Positions 23,647 through 30,850 of a stretch of 41,290 nucleotides of DNA are shown here, one piece after another. Below the pieces are notes generated by a model. The model was given only the letters and a program-made list of their open reading frames with translations. It did no database searches and was not told the DNA's origin. Made by a program: the position numbers and the translations under genes. The DNA is from Oscillospiraceae bacterium (GTDB lineage Bacteria > Bacillota > Clostridia > Oscillospirales > Oscillospiraceae): assembly GCA_020860205.1 (NCBI GenBank), contig JAJBUU010000006.1:1-41290 (forward strand), read 5' to 3'. Each line of letters opens with the position of its first letter. Position 1 is the stretch's first letter.

Positions 23647-24423
23647 TTACCGCTGGAGCATCTCTCCGGCGGGGCCGTCGTACCAGAGACGGTTCAGGTA
23701 AAGTCCCTGCGGGGGCATGGTGGGACCGGTCAGGCGGCGGTCACCGCAGGCGAGCAGGGCGGGGATCTCGTCCGGCTCGATTTTGCCATGGGAAGCGTAG
23801 ACCATCGTGCCGACGATGGCGCGCACCATATTGTATAAAAATCCGTCTGCGCAGACATAGATGCTGTAAAGATCGCCATCGTGCTCCGTGCGGCACCAGT
23901 GAACCGTGCGGACGGTTGTGCGCGTGACCGTCCCAACGGAGCGCACGGCGGCAAAGTCGTGCGTCCCCTCAAATGCGCGCCCGGCGCGCTCCATGCGTTC
24001 AAACGAGAGCGGCGCGGGGTAAAAGCAGACGCGCCGTTCCAGAAACGGGTCGCGGATGCGGCGGTTCAGGATGCGGTAGACATATTCCTTTTGGATACAG
24101 GAGCCAATGGCGTTGAATTCCGGCGCGGTCTCGCAGGCGTCCGTCACCGCTATGTCCTTTGGCAGCAGCGCATTGGCCGCAAGCGGCAGCCGGTCTGTCG
24201 GGATGGTGCAGTCTGTGCGAAAGCTGGCGCAGTAGCGCAGGGCGTGTACCCCCGCGTCCGTGCGCCCGCAGCCCACGGTTTTCACCGTATGACCGCAAAG
24301 CCGCGAGAGGGCGGCGTTCAGCGTTCCCTGCACGGTGACGTCGGTGCGCTGCATTTGCCAGCCGTGGTAGGCCGAACCGTCGTAGCTCAGGCGCAGGGCG
24401 ATGGTACGCTGCGCGCCGCTCAA
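23647..24423 (-). CDS. truA: tRNA pseudouridine(38-40) synthase
   Basis: The 258-residue enzyme makes pseudouridine in the tRNA anticodon stem-loop. Motifs are LSYDGSAYHGWQMQ at the start, the catalytic Asp in GRTDAGVHA (about residues 52-60), FNAIGSCIQKEYVYRI, and the C-terminal FLYNMVRAIVGTMV. The start is a TTG (SGAQRTIALRL) overlapping the ecfT stop as TTGA; the open frame continues upstream but that part only mirrors ecfT in another frame. truA is the last gene of the ECF unit, a frequent arrangement in Firmicutes. Confidence 0.93.
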   Translation of the reverse strand: MSGAQRTIALRLSYDGSAYHGWQMQRTDVTVQGTLNAALSRLCGHTVKTVGCGRTDAGVHALRYCASFRTDCTIPTDRLPLAANALLPKDIAVTDACETAPEFNAIGSCIQKEYVYRILNRRIRDPFLERRVCFYPAPLSFERMERAGRAFEGTHDFAAVRSVGTVTRTTVRTVHWCRTEHDGDLYSIYVCADGFLYNMVRAIVGTMVYASHGKIEPDEIPALLACGDRRLTGPTMPPQGLYLNRLWYDGPAGEMLQR

Positions 24424-25223
24424 AGTCCCGCCCCCCGCAGCAGGCAGACTGCTGCTATCATTCCCGCGCAGAGCGCCAGCGCCGTGATGTCCGCCCCGGC
24501 AAAGCGCAGCGTGTGCATCCGTGTGCGTCCGTCGCCGGAATGATAGCAGCGGCACTCCATCGCTGTGGCCAGCTCGTCCGCGCGACGGAACGCGCTGACG
24601 AACAGCGGCACCAGCAGCGGCAGCAGCGCGCTGGCGCGCTCCCGCAGCGTCCCCGTGTCGAACGACGCGCCGCGCGCCTTTTGCGCGGACATGATTTTGT
24701 CCGTTTCCTCAATCAGCGTTGGAATGAACCGCAGGGCGATGCTCATCATCATCGCCAGCTCGTGGACGGGAACGTGCAGCCTTTTCAGCGGAGAGAGCAG
24801 CGTTTCCATTCCGTCCGTGAGCTGCATCGGCGCGGTGGTATAGGTCAGCAGAAAGCTGCCGCAGACCAGCAGCATGATGCGCAGCACCATGAAAATTGCG
24901 GTGCGGATGCCGTCTGCCGTGATTTTCAGCACCCAAATCTGCACCAGCGGTTCGCCCTCACCGTAAAAAAGATTCAATATGGCGGTGAAAATGACGATGA
25001 AAATCAGCGGTTTTAACCCGCGCAGCAGCGCTGCGGCGCGGATGTGCGCCGTGGAGGCGACTGCAATGAGGATCAGGAGCATCAGCGCGTAGCCGCCCCA
25101 GCCTTTTGCCAGAAACAGCGCGACGATGTAGCCGACCAGCCAAATCAGCTTTGTGCGCGGGTCAAGGCGGTGAATCGCCGTGTTGCCGGGGAAATACTGT
25201 CCCAGCGTGATGTTTTTCAGCAT
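24420..25223 (-). CDS. ecfT: Energy-coupling factor transporter transmembrane protein EcfT
   Basis: The 267-residue integral membrane protein begins with the EcfT signature ITLGQYFPGNTAIHRLDPR. It has about five hydrophobic helices and the two coupling motifs that contact the ATPases: QKARGASFD (about residues 187-195) and the later MECRCYHSGDG. It links the EcfA ATPases to interchangeable substrate-binding S subunits. It overlaps ecfA2 upstream by 7 nt and truA downstream by 4 nt. No S subunit gene lies in the window, so this is a shared (group II) module. Confidence 0.93.
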   Translation of the reverse strand: MLKNITLGQYFPGNTAIHRLDPRTKLIWLVGYIVALFLAKGWGGYALMLLILIAVASTAHIRAAALLRGLKPLIFIVIFTAILNLFYGEGEPLVQIWVLKITADGIRTAIFMVLRIMLLVCGSFLLTYTTAPMQLTDGMETLLSPLKRLHVPVHELAMMMSIALRFIPTLIEETDKIMSAQKARGASFDTGTLRERASALLPLLVPLFVSAFRRADELATAMECRCYHSGDGRTRMHTLRFAGADITALALCAGMIAAVCLLRGAGL

Positions 25224-26080
25224 ATGCCGCCCTCCCTTCCCATGGCGCAGAGCAGCTCCTGCAAGTGCGAAATGGTGTAAATGCCGTCCGGCAGGGCAAC
25301 GCCGCGGGCGCGGAGCGCAAGCGCGATCTCCGTCGCCGCCGGGACGGTCAGCCCCATCTCCTTCAGCATCGGCGCCTGTCCAAAGACCTCCGCAGGCGTG
25401 CCGTCCATCGCCACATGGCCGTCATGGAACACGATCAGGCGGTCAGCAATGCGCGCCACCTCGTCCATGCTGTGGCTGATCAGCAGCACCGCCGCGCCGC
25501 TGCTTTTCTGGTAGGCGCAGATGTTTTTCAGAATGCTCTCCCGCCCGGCCGGGTCCAGACCGGCAGTCGGCTCGTCAAGGATCAGCACCTCCGGACGCAT
25601 CGCAATGACGCCTGCGATGGCGACGCGGCGCTTCTGTCCGCCGGAAAGCTCCAGCGGCGAGGCCTCCATCAGCGCCTCCGGCACGCCGACAAAGGCGGCG
25701 GCTTCCGCCACGCGCTCCCGCACCTCCGCCTCGTCCAGCCCCATATTTTTGGGACCGAAGGCGATGTCGCGGAACACGGTTTCCTCAAAGAGCTGGTATT
25801 CCGGATACTGGAATACCAGGCCGACCTGAAAGCGGACGTTGCGCAGCAGCGCCTTGTCCGCGTTGATGTCCGCGCCGTTAAAACGGACAACGCCGGACGT
25901 GGGCTTCAGCAGCCCGTCCAGATGCTGGATGAAGGTGGATTTTCCGCTTCCGGTGTGGCCGATCACGCCGAGTAGCTGACCTTTTTCAATTTCCAGGGAA
26001 ACGTCCTCAATCGCGGTCTTTTCAAGCGGCGTTCCGGGGCTATAAACGTGTGTCAGATGTTCAACAGTTAAAATGGGCAT
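25217..26080 (-). CDS. ecfA2: Energy-coupling factor ATPase EcfA2
   Basis: The 287-residue ABC ATPase begins ILTVEHLTHVYSPGTPLEKT, the style of EcfA2. It has Walker A GHTGSGKST (about residues 41-49), the Q-loop VGLVFQYPEYQLFEET, the signature LSGGQKRRVAIA and Walker B VLILDEPTAGLD, plus the C-terminal ECF-specific region. It works as a heterodimer with EcfA1 under EcfT to import vitamins and metals. It starts 7 nt after ecfA1 ends and overlaps ecfT. Confidence 0.94.
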   Translation of the reverse strand: MPILTVEHLTHVYSPGTPLEKTAIEDVSLEIEKGQLLGVIGHTGSGKSTFIQHLDGLLKPTSGVVRFNGADINADKALLRNVRFQVGLVFQYPEYQLFEETVFRDIAFGPKNMGLDEAEVRERVAEAAAFVGVPEALMEASPLELSGGQKRRVAIAGVIAMRPEVLILDEPTAGLDPAGRESILKNICAYQKSSGAAVLLISHSMDEVARIADRLIVFHDGHVAMDGTPAEVFGQAPMLKEMGLTVPAATEIALALRARGVALPDGIYTISHLQELLCAMGREGGIC

Positions 26081-26087
26081 GGTATTC

Positions 26088-26951
26088 TTATGCGTCCTTC
26101 ATTGCATGATTCAGCGCGTCCGCAATGGCATCGGCGCAGCGCTCGATGCTCAGCGCGGTCAGCGGCAGGTGGAAGCCGTTCCGGTTCAGGCCATAGAGCA
26201 GCTCCGTTGTTTCCGGCACCGTAAGACCGAGCGCGTGCATTTGCTCCACCTGGGAGAACACGGCCTCCGGCGTTCCGTCTGCGGCAAGGCGTCCTTCGGA
26301 CATGACCACCAGCCTGTCCGCGCGGACGCACTCCTCCATGTGGTGTGTGATCAGCACCACGGTCATGCCAAGCTCCTGACGGAGCTGTTCCACGGCGGCG
26401 AGCACCTCCCGCCGTCCGATGGGGTCGAGCATTGCAGTCGGTTCGTCCAGCACGATGCACTCCGGCTGCATCGCCAGCACGCCCGCGATGGCGACGCGCT
26501 GCTTCTGTCCGCCGGAGAGCAGATGCGGCGCGTGCATTCGGAACTCATACATTCCGACGCAGCGTAGCGCCTCATCCACGCGGCGGCGAATTTCCGCCGG
26601 TGGCACGCCCAGATTCTCCGGTGCAAAGGCCACATCGTCCTCCACCACGCTGGCGACGATTTGGTTGTCCGGGTTCTGGAACACCATGCCGATGGTGCGC
26701 CGCACATCCAGCAGCGTCGCTTCGTTTGCAGTGTCCATTCCGTTTACCAGCACACGTCCGGCGGTGGGCAGCAGGATGCCGTTTAGGAGCCTGGCCAGCG
26801 TGCTTTTGCCGCTGCCGTTGCGTCCCAGCACCGCGACAAAGCTGCCCCGCGCGATCTCCAAATTCAAATCCTCGATTGCGGGAAGGTCTGTTTCGCTGTA
26901 CTGGAAGCGCAGATTTTCAATTTGTATGATAGGTGTTGATGTCGATTCCAT
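26088..26951 (-). CDS. ecfA1: Energy-coupling factor ATPase EcfA1
   Basis: The 287-residue ABC ATPase has Walker A GRNGSGKST (about residues 44-52), Q-loop IGMVFQNPDNQIVASV, the signature LSGGQKQRVAIA and Walker B CIVLDEPTAMLD. The motif with NPDNQIV is typical of EcfA1. I start at MESTSTPIIQI (26951), with GGAGAG upstream; the frame is open further up but that part only overlaps the methyltransferase. It lies 5 nt after the methyltransferase stop and 7 nt before ecfA2. Confidence 0.94.
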   Translation of the reverse strand: MESTSTPIIQIENLRFQYSETDLPAIEDLNLEIARGSFVAVLGRNGSGKSTLARLLNGILLPTAGRVLVNGMDTANEATLLDVRRTIGMVFQNPDNQIVASVVEDDVAFAPENLGVPPAEIRRRVDEALRCVGMYEFRMHAPHLLSGGQKQRVAIAGVLAMQPECIVLDEPTAMLDPIGRREVLAAVEQLRQELGMTVVLITHHMEECVRADRLVVMSEGRLAADGTPEAVFSQVEQMHALGLTVPETTELLYGLNRNGFHLPLTALSIERCADAIADALNHAMKDA

Positions 26952-26956
26952 ATTTT

Positions 26957-27817
26957 TTATCTCTCCCAGCGGCAGCTTGCCCCGCAGGGCAGCGGCAGGC
27001 CGCTTTCCGTGACGGGAAGTCCCAGCTCCCGGCTTTCGCAGTGGCCGCCATAGCGCCGTCCAAACACCGCTTCCGCGATATAGCCGATTGTGGAGGGGGA
27101 CAGCCCCGTGGTGTAAGAATTGATGATAACGAACAGCGGGTCGTCCGAAAGAACGCCGCTGCAAAGTTCCACAAAGCCCCAGAGGTTCTCCTCCAGCTTC
27201 CAGACCTCGCCGCCCGGCCCGCGCCCATAGGAGGGCGGGTCCATGATGAGCGCATCATAATGTCGTCCGCGGCGCTGTTCCCGCGCCACAAACGCGGCGC
27301 AGTCGTCCACGATCCAGCGAATCGGCATCTCGCGTACCCCGCTGGCCTCCGCGTTTTCCTTACCCCACTGCACCATGCCCTTCGCCGCGTCCACATGACA
27401 GACGCTGGCGCCGGCCTTTGCCGCCGCGACGGTCGCCGCGCCGGTATAGCCAAAGAGATTCAGCACGCTGATTGGTCGCCCGGCGCTGCGGATTTTTTCC
27501 ATGATGTAGTCCCAGTTCGCCGCCTGCTCCGGGAACAGGCCGGTATGCTTAAAATTCATTGGCCGCACGCGGAATGTCAGCTCTCCGTAGCGGATCGGCC
27601 ACGATTCCGGCAGCGTTCCCTTGTCCCATGCGCCGCCGCCGGAGCGGGAGCGGTGGTAACGCGCGCTCGGCTGCCGCCAGAGCGGATTGTTCCGCGGCGT
27701 ATCCCAGATAACCTGCGGGTCGGGACGAACCAAAATCTGCTTCCCCCAGCGCTCCAAACGCTCCCCGCGGGAGCAGTCCAGCAGCTCAAAATCCCGCCAT
27801 TTGTCAGAAATCCACAT
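26957..27817 (-). CDS. Class I SAM-dependent methyltransferase (RlmI/RlmK-like)
   Basis: The 286-residue enzyme starts at MWISDKWRDFELL, matching the family start; a TTG at 27880 lacks a ribosome site. SAM-binding motif I is NLFGYTGAATVAAAKAGA (about residues 121-138), followed by HVDAAKGMVQW (motif II) and the catalytic-loop DPPSYGRG, typical of 23S rRNA cytosine-C5 or related RNA methyltransferases with a Rossmann core. No PUA domain is seen at the N-terminus, unlike RlmI. The exact rRNA target is therefore open. It is the first gene of the ECF-truA unit and lies about 115 nt behind the perfect copy of the palindromic promoter. Confidence 0.8.
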   Translation of the reverse strand: MWISDKWRDFELLDCSRGERLERWGKQILVRPDPQVIWDTPRNNPLWRQPSARYHRSRSGGGAWDKGTLPESWPIRYGELTFRVRPMNFKHTGLFPEQAANWDYIMEKIRSAGRPISVLNLFGYTGAATVAAAKAGASVCHVDAAKGMVQWGKENAEASGVREMPIRWIVDDCAAFVAREQRRGRHYDALIMDPPSYGRGPGGEVWKLEENLWGFVELCSGVLSDDPLFVIINSYTTGLSPSTIGYIAEAVFGRRYGGHCESRELGLPVTESGLPLPCGASCRWER

Positions 27818-27914
27818 CCCCCGTCGTGTCCCCCGTTTCTCTGCGTGCTTTTTATCGGAAATATCGGATGCTGCAATCAAAATCCAGGCGTCCCGCCGCG
27901 TGGCGGCGGGCTGC

Positions 27915-27949
27915 GTGATATAATAACCGCATTGCGGTTATTATATCAC
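27915..27949 (-). promoter_or_regulatory. Palindromic extended -10 element, copy 2 (perfect; upstream of methyltransferase-ecf-truA)
   Basis: GTGATATAATAACCGC (27915-27930) and its exact reverse complement (27934-27949) flank ATT: a perfect 16-3-16 palindrome. Each arm holds TGATATAAT, an extended -10 box, so both strands could start transcription. The minus reading also has TTGCTT 17 nt upstream and leads to the methyltransferase gene. Since the -10 lies in one arm, RNA would start in the spacer and could not form the hairpin, so the symmetry is best explained as a DNA-level operator (inference). Confidence 0.6.
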
Positions 27950-28351
27950 AGGAAATCCGCAGAAGCAACCGGCACACAGCGCAAAATCGCGGCGCGGTGG
28001 ATTTCGTTCTGCGGGGAATTGCACCCAAATGCGCCGTGCGCTGCCAAAAGCGGAAGTTGCTGTGATTCATCAATATGAGGCTGTAATTGCAGTTCTCTGT
28101 TCGTTGCTGCGAAGCCTGCCCGGCTCTGCAGCAGCGAAAAAGGAACAATATTTACTGCATTATATGAATAAATAAAAGTATATGCCGTTTCTCTGACGAA
28201 ACCGACCATAGTTGGCGTGACCGTCAGATATCGCAGACGCAGCTGCGCGGAGATGCGCTGTGCCGAAAAAACAGGCGGCGCAGCCCGTGGAACACAGGCC
28301 ACGCCGTCCCGGCGTTATGGCGGCCATGCCGCATTTCAGGCGAACCCGCGT
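27950..28351. other. Intergenic region between the ECF unit and dpaB
   Basis: No gene is supported here. It holds an 11-bp inverted repeat with an inner 4-bp stem (28100-28138: TTCGTTGCTGC with GCAGCAGCGAA), an AT-rich patch (28144-28185) without a convincing promoter pair, the dpaB terminator and a small GC hairpin (ACGCCG/CGGCGT near 28310-28325). Confidence 0.5.
28266..28288 (-). terminator. Terminator of dpaA-dpaB
   Basis: On the minus strand ACGGGC (complement of 28283-28288), a 6-nt loop and GCCTGT (complement of 28271-28276) run straight into T residues (complement of 28266-28271). It lies about 65 nt after dpaB. Confidence 0.5.
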
Positions 28352-28924
28352 TCAGCGCAGGATCGGCTGCAACTGTTCCCCGCGCACGGCGGCGAGGATC
28401 GCATCCTCCAGCAGCGCATAATCCGAAGCCAGAGAGCGCGGCTTGGTCTGCGGGGCATCCTGATAAAACGGTACAAAGTAAATCTGTTTGCGGTTGAGCA
28501 TCTCCCCAATGTTCCTTGCCGAAGCGCCAAGCCCGTCGTTGCTGCCAACGGCCAGCACCACCGGCTTTCCGCCGCGAAGCTGGGATTTGACCGCCATCGT
28601 CACCGCAGTGTCCGTGATGCCCGCGGTCAGCTTTGCCAGCGTATTGCCGGTGCACGGGGCGATGGCCAGCACGTCAAAGAGGTCGCGCGGGCCGACGGGT
28701 TCGGTTTCTACGATTTCCCGCAGCACCGGTTTTCCGGTCAGACGTTCCAGACGCAGCAAATAGTTCTCCGCCGTGCCGAAGCGCGTGTCCGTCCCGGCGG
28801 CGTTCTCCGAAAGGATGGCCGTCAGGTCGTATTTTTCCGCCAGCTTCTCCGCTGCGGCGATCGCTTTGTCATAGGTGCAGTAAGAGCCGGTCAGCGCCAG
28901 CCCGATGCGCAGCTTCTGCGTCAT
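28352..28924 (-). CDS. dpaB: Dipicolinate synthase subunit B
   Basis: The 190-residue flavoprotein-fold protein matches SpoVFB: opening RIGLALTGSYCTYDKA, then DVLAIAPCTGNTLAKLTAGITDT and the C-terminal NIGEMLNRKQIYFVPFYQDAP. With DpaA it makes dipicolinic acid from a lysine-pathway intermediate in the mother cell during sporulation; dipicolinate loads the spore core. The ATG overlaps the dpaA stop as ATGA, giving tight coupling. Its presence indicates the organism is, or recently was, a spore former. Confidence 0.93.
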   Translation of the reverse strand: MTQKLRIGLALTGSYCTYDKAIAAAEKLAEKYDLTAILSENAAGTDTRFGTAENYLLRLERLTGKPVLREIVETEPVGPRDLFDVLAIAPCTGNTLAKLTAGITDTAVTMAVKSQLRGGKPVVLAVGSNDGLGASARNIGEMLNRKQIYFVPFYQDAPQTKPRSLASDYALLEDAILAAVRGEQLQPILR

Positions 28925-29754
28925 TGCAATTCCTCCAGAATGGAATAAATCGTTGTTTTCACGGCGTCCGCCGCCGACTCCGGCGCGGTCTTGCCCGGAA
29001 GGTTGGAAGCCAGCAGAACGCGCTTCCCCTGTGCAGCCGCAGCGTCAAAATCGAACCCATAGGGCGCGGAGGCCAGTTCCATCAGCCGTGCGCCGCCAAA
29101 CGCCTCGATCTCCGCCGCGCCAAACACCAGCGCGGGGATGGTGTTCACCACCGTATCATAGTCCCCGGCTGCCGCAGCGGAAAGCGGAACGGCGCGGCAG
29201 CCGGCAAGCGTGGCGGCGGCGCGTCCCCATGCGCTCCGCTCGGCTACCGTCACGCGTGCGCCCAGCGCACACAGCTTTTCCGCCAGCGCGCGTCCGATGC
29301 GCCCATAACCCGCGACCAGAACGCTGCTGCCGCGCAGCGCGTGCGGTCCGTCCAGCAGCAGCGCCAGTGCGCCCTCTGCCGTCAGGTCGGCATTGCGGAG
29401 CGCAAAATCCTCCCGCCTGCCGTAGTCCAACAGCGTCAGCCCATATTTCCGGCAGGCGGCGCAGGTTTCCGCGCCCGGCAGACCCGCCAGCACCGGTGCG
29501 CGCGCCGGGGAAAAACAGAGCAGCTCCGCAGGCGTATATCTGCGCCCGGACAGGGGCGCGTTCAACGCGCCGTCCTTTTCACAGGGCAGCGGAAAAATCA
29601 CGCAGTCTGCGCCCACCAGCGCATCCTCCGGGCGCGCCAGTCCCTCCGGCAGCGCCTGCTCCAACGCAAAGGGGCGCACCGTATGTCCGTCCTGTCGCAG
29701 GAGCCTGCACAGCCGGACGCTGCGTTCATCGCCGCCAAACAGCGCAAAATTCAT
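28921..29754 (-). CDS. dpaA: Dipicolinate synthase subunit A
   Basis: The 277-residue protein matches SpoVFA. The N-terminal half carries FALFGGDERSVRLCRLL, and a Rossmann NAD(P) domain follows with VLVAGYGRIGRALAEKL (about residues 145-161) and DYDTVVNTIPALVF. It catalyses the oxidising step to dipicolinate with DpaB. I start at the ATG 29754 (MNFALFGG), with AGAGGTG 7 nt upstream, instead of the TTG at 29760. A sequence resembling a mother-cell sigma -10 box lies just upstream. Confidence 0.93.
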   Translation of the reverse strand: MNFALFGGDERSVRLCRLLRQDGHTVRPFALEQALPEGLARPEDALVGADCVIFPLPCEKDGALNAPLSGRRYTPAELLCFSPARAPVLAGLPGAETCAACRKYGLTLLDYGRREDFALRNADLTAEGALALLLDGPHALRGSSVLVAGYGRIGRALAEKLCALGARVTVAERSAWGRAAATLAGCRAVPLSAAAAGDYDTVVNTIPALVFGAAEIEAFGGARLMELASAPYGFDFDAAAAQGKRVLLASNLPGKTAPESAADAVKTTIYSILEELQ

Positions 29755-29775
29755 CTCCAATCACCTCTCGTTTTC

Positions 29776-29783
29776 ATCCTATG
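29776..29783 (-). promoter_or_regulatory. Possible mother-cell sigma (SigE/SigK-like) -10 of dpaAB
   Basis: The minus strand reads CATAGGAT, close to the SigE -10 (CATAC-A-T) and SigK -10 (CATA-N3-TA). It lies about 22 nt before the dpaA ATG. No clear -35 is visible. dpaAB is made in the mother cell in Bacillus, so such a promoter is expected, but the match is weak. Confidence 0.3.
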
Positions 29784-29911
29784 CCGTCCCGCGTCGGTTG
29801 TGCCTGTCGGGCGGGGCAACAGCCGTCGCTTTTCGGCGCGCCGCGCGCTCCGTGCGGCTGGGTTTTTCAACAACACAGTACAGGGTAGACTTCATTACGG
29901 GGGGCGACGAC

Positions 29912-29956
29912 TTACTTTCCCCACGTCGGGAAAGTAAATCGCTCCCGCAGGAGCGA
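29912..29956. repeat. Pair of adjacent perfect hairpins
   Basis: TTACTTTCCC (29912-29921) pairs with GGGAAAGTAA (29928-29937), and TCGCTCC (29939-29945) pairs with GGAGCGA (29950-29956), one nucleotide apart. There is no T tail. They lie between dpaA and copy B of the dispersed repeat and may belong to the same element. The rest of 29784-30017 shows nothing else. Confidence 0.6.
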
Positions 29957-30017
29957 AACCTGCCCCTGCGACGAAACTTCCCCGCTCCCGTACATTGCGG
30001 TCAACCAGAGCGGGTAG

Positions 30018-30070
30018 AAATTCACCTGTATTCCCGGAAAGCAAGCGAAGTAAAGGAAATGCAGCCGCCC
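30018..30070 (+). repeat. Dispersed intergenic repeat, copy B
   Basis: This is the counterpart of 47-98, in the same orientation, with the exact 13-nt core at 30042-30054 and AAATGC at 30057-30062. It ends about 18 nt before the TTGACA of the next gene's promoter, as copy A ends about 22 nt before its own promoter. Confidence 0.6.
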
Positions 30071-30087
30071 TGCAAGCGGAAGCCGGA

Positions 30088-30116
30088 TTGACAGGGAACG
30101 ACGGATGCGGTAAGAT
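30088..30116 (+). promoter_or_regulatory. Sigma-A promoter of the shikimate-kinase-like gene
   Basis: TTGACA (30088-30093), 17 nt and TAAGAT (30111-30116). Transcription would start near 30123, some 70 nt before the start codon. Confidence 0.7.
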
Positions 30117-30195
30117 AAAAACGCTATATGCTGTATCGTTCCGTTTTATGCGAAGGGAACGGGTGGAATATGCGGCAACGGAAGGCGGCGTGGAG

Positions 30196-30702
30196 ATGAA
30201 ACACACGGAGAATATTATTTTGATTGGGATGCCGGGTGCAGGCAAAAGCACGGTCGGAGTCGTGCTTGCCAAGCGGCTTGGCCTGCGCTTTTTGGACGCG
30301 GACCTGGTAATTCAGGAGCGCAGCGGTCAACTGCTGCACGAGCTGATCGCGGCGCGCGGCGTGGAGGGCTTTTTGCAGTTGGAAAACGACGTGCTGTGCA
30401 CGCTGGAGTTGAACGGCTGCGTACTGGCGACCGGCGGCAGCGCGGCGTATGCGTCGGAGGCGATGGCGCATCTGCGCACGCTTGGTCGTATCGTTTACCT
30501 GAAGCTCTCCTGCGCGGAGGTGGCGGAGCGTCTGGGCGACCTGAACGCCAGAGGTGTGGCGATGCGTCCCGGCCAGACGCTGCCGGAGCTTTACCGCGAG
30601 CGCGTCCCGCTCTATGAGCGCTATGCACAGTTGACGGTGGACTGCGACGGCAAGTCGCGACGGCAAATCGTGCTGGAAATCGCATCAGCGGTGACAAGGT
30701 GA
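30196..30702 (+). CDS. Shikimate kinase family protein with altered substrate site
   Basis: The 168-residue P-loop kinase has Walker A GMPGAGKST (11-19), the DAD pair (Asp34, Asp36), a lid with ERLGDLNARGVAMRPGQ and the closing RVPLYERYAQLTVD, all in shikimate kinase order. Two substrate residues are changed: the Arg of the canonical F-R-x-x-E motif is Leu60 (GFLQLEND), and the third Gly of the GGG loop is Ser82 (ATGGSAAY). It may therefore act on another small alcohol, or be a divergent AroK. No other aromatic-pathway gene is nearby; the next unit is the his operon. The ATG at 30196 is preferred (AAGGCGG upstream); a GTG at 30190 or ATG at 30148 is possible. Confidence 0.7.
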   Translation: MKHTENIILIGMPGAGKSTVGVVLAKRLGLRFLDADLVIQERSGQLLHELIAARGVEGFLQLENDVLCTLELNGCVLATGGSAAYASEAMAHLRTLGRIVYLKLSCAEVAERLGDLNARGVAMRPGQTLPELYRERVPLYERYAQLTVDCDGKSRRQIVLEIASAVTR

Positions 30703-30781
30703 ATTTTCTGCGGCGGCTTTCTCCCTAAAAAACACCAAATGCGACGCGCGCCGCAGGAGAAAGATTGTCCGCTTTTGCCTA

Positions 30782-30817
30782 TTTACTTTAGCGCAGTGAT
30801 ATGATAACATACTATCA
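30782..30817 (+). promoter_or_regulatory. Promoter and possible HisR operator of the his operon
   Basis: TTTACT (30782-30787), 17 nt and TAACAT (30805-30810) form a modest promoter. An inverted repeat TGATA-N11-TATCA (30797-30817) overlaps the -10 box, a position suited to repression by the TrpR-family protein encoded next. No T-box or attenuator fits in the short leader. Confidence 0.5.
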
Positions 30818-30850
30818 AGCTACCAAGATAAAAACGGGAGGGGTGAACCC

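Noticed and set aside
27934-27949. Palindrome as a Rho-independent terminator
   Set aside because: There is no T run, it lies upstream of genes, and both copies contain extended -10 promoters in the correct direction.
30148-30195. Longer N-terminus of the shikimate-kinase-like protein
   Set aside because: The upstream ATG at 30148 lacks a ribosome site and the extra 16 residues do not belong to the fold.
30703-30850. T-box or his attenuator before the his operon
   Set aside because: No T-box bulge (GGTGG-type core), no His-codon leader peptide and no terminator hairpin with T run. The leader after the promoter is only about 35 nt.
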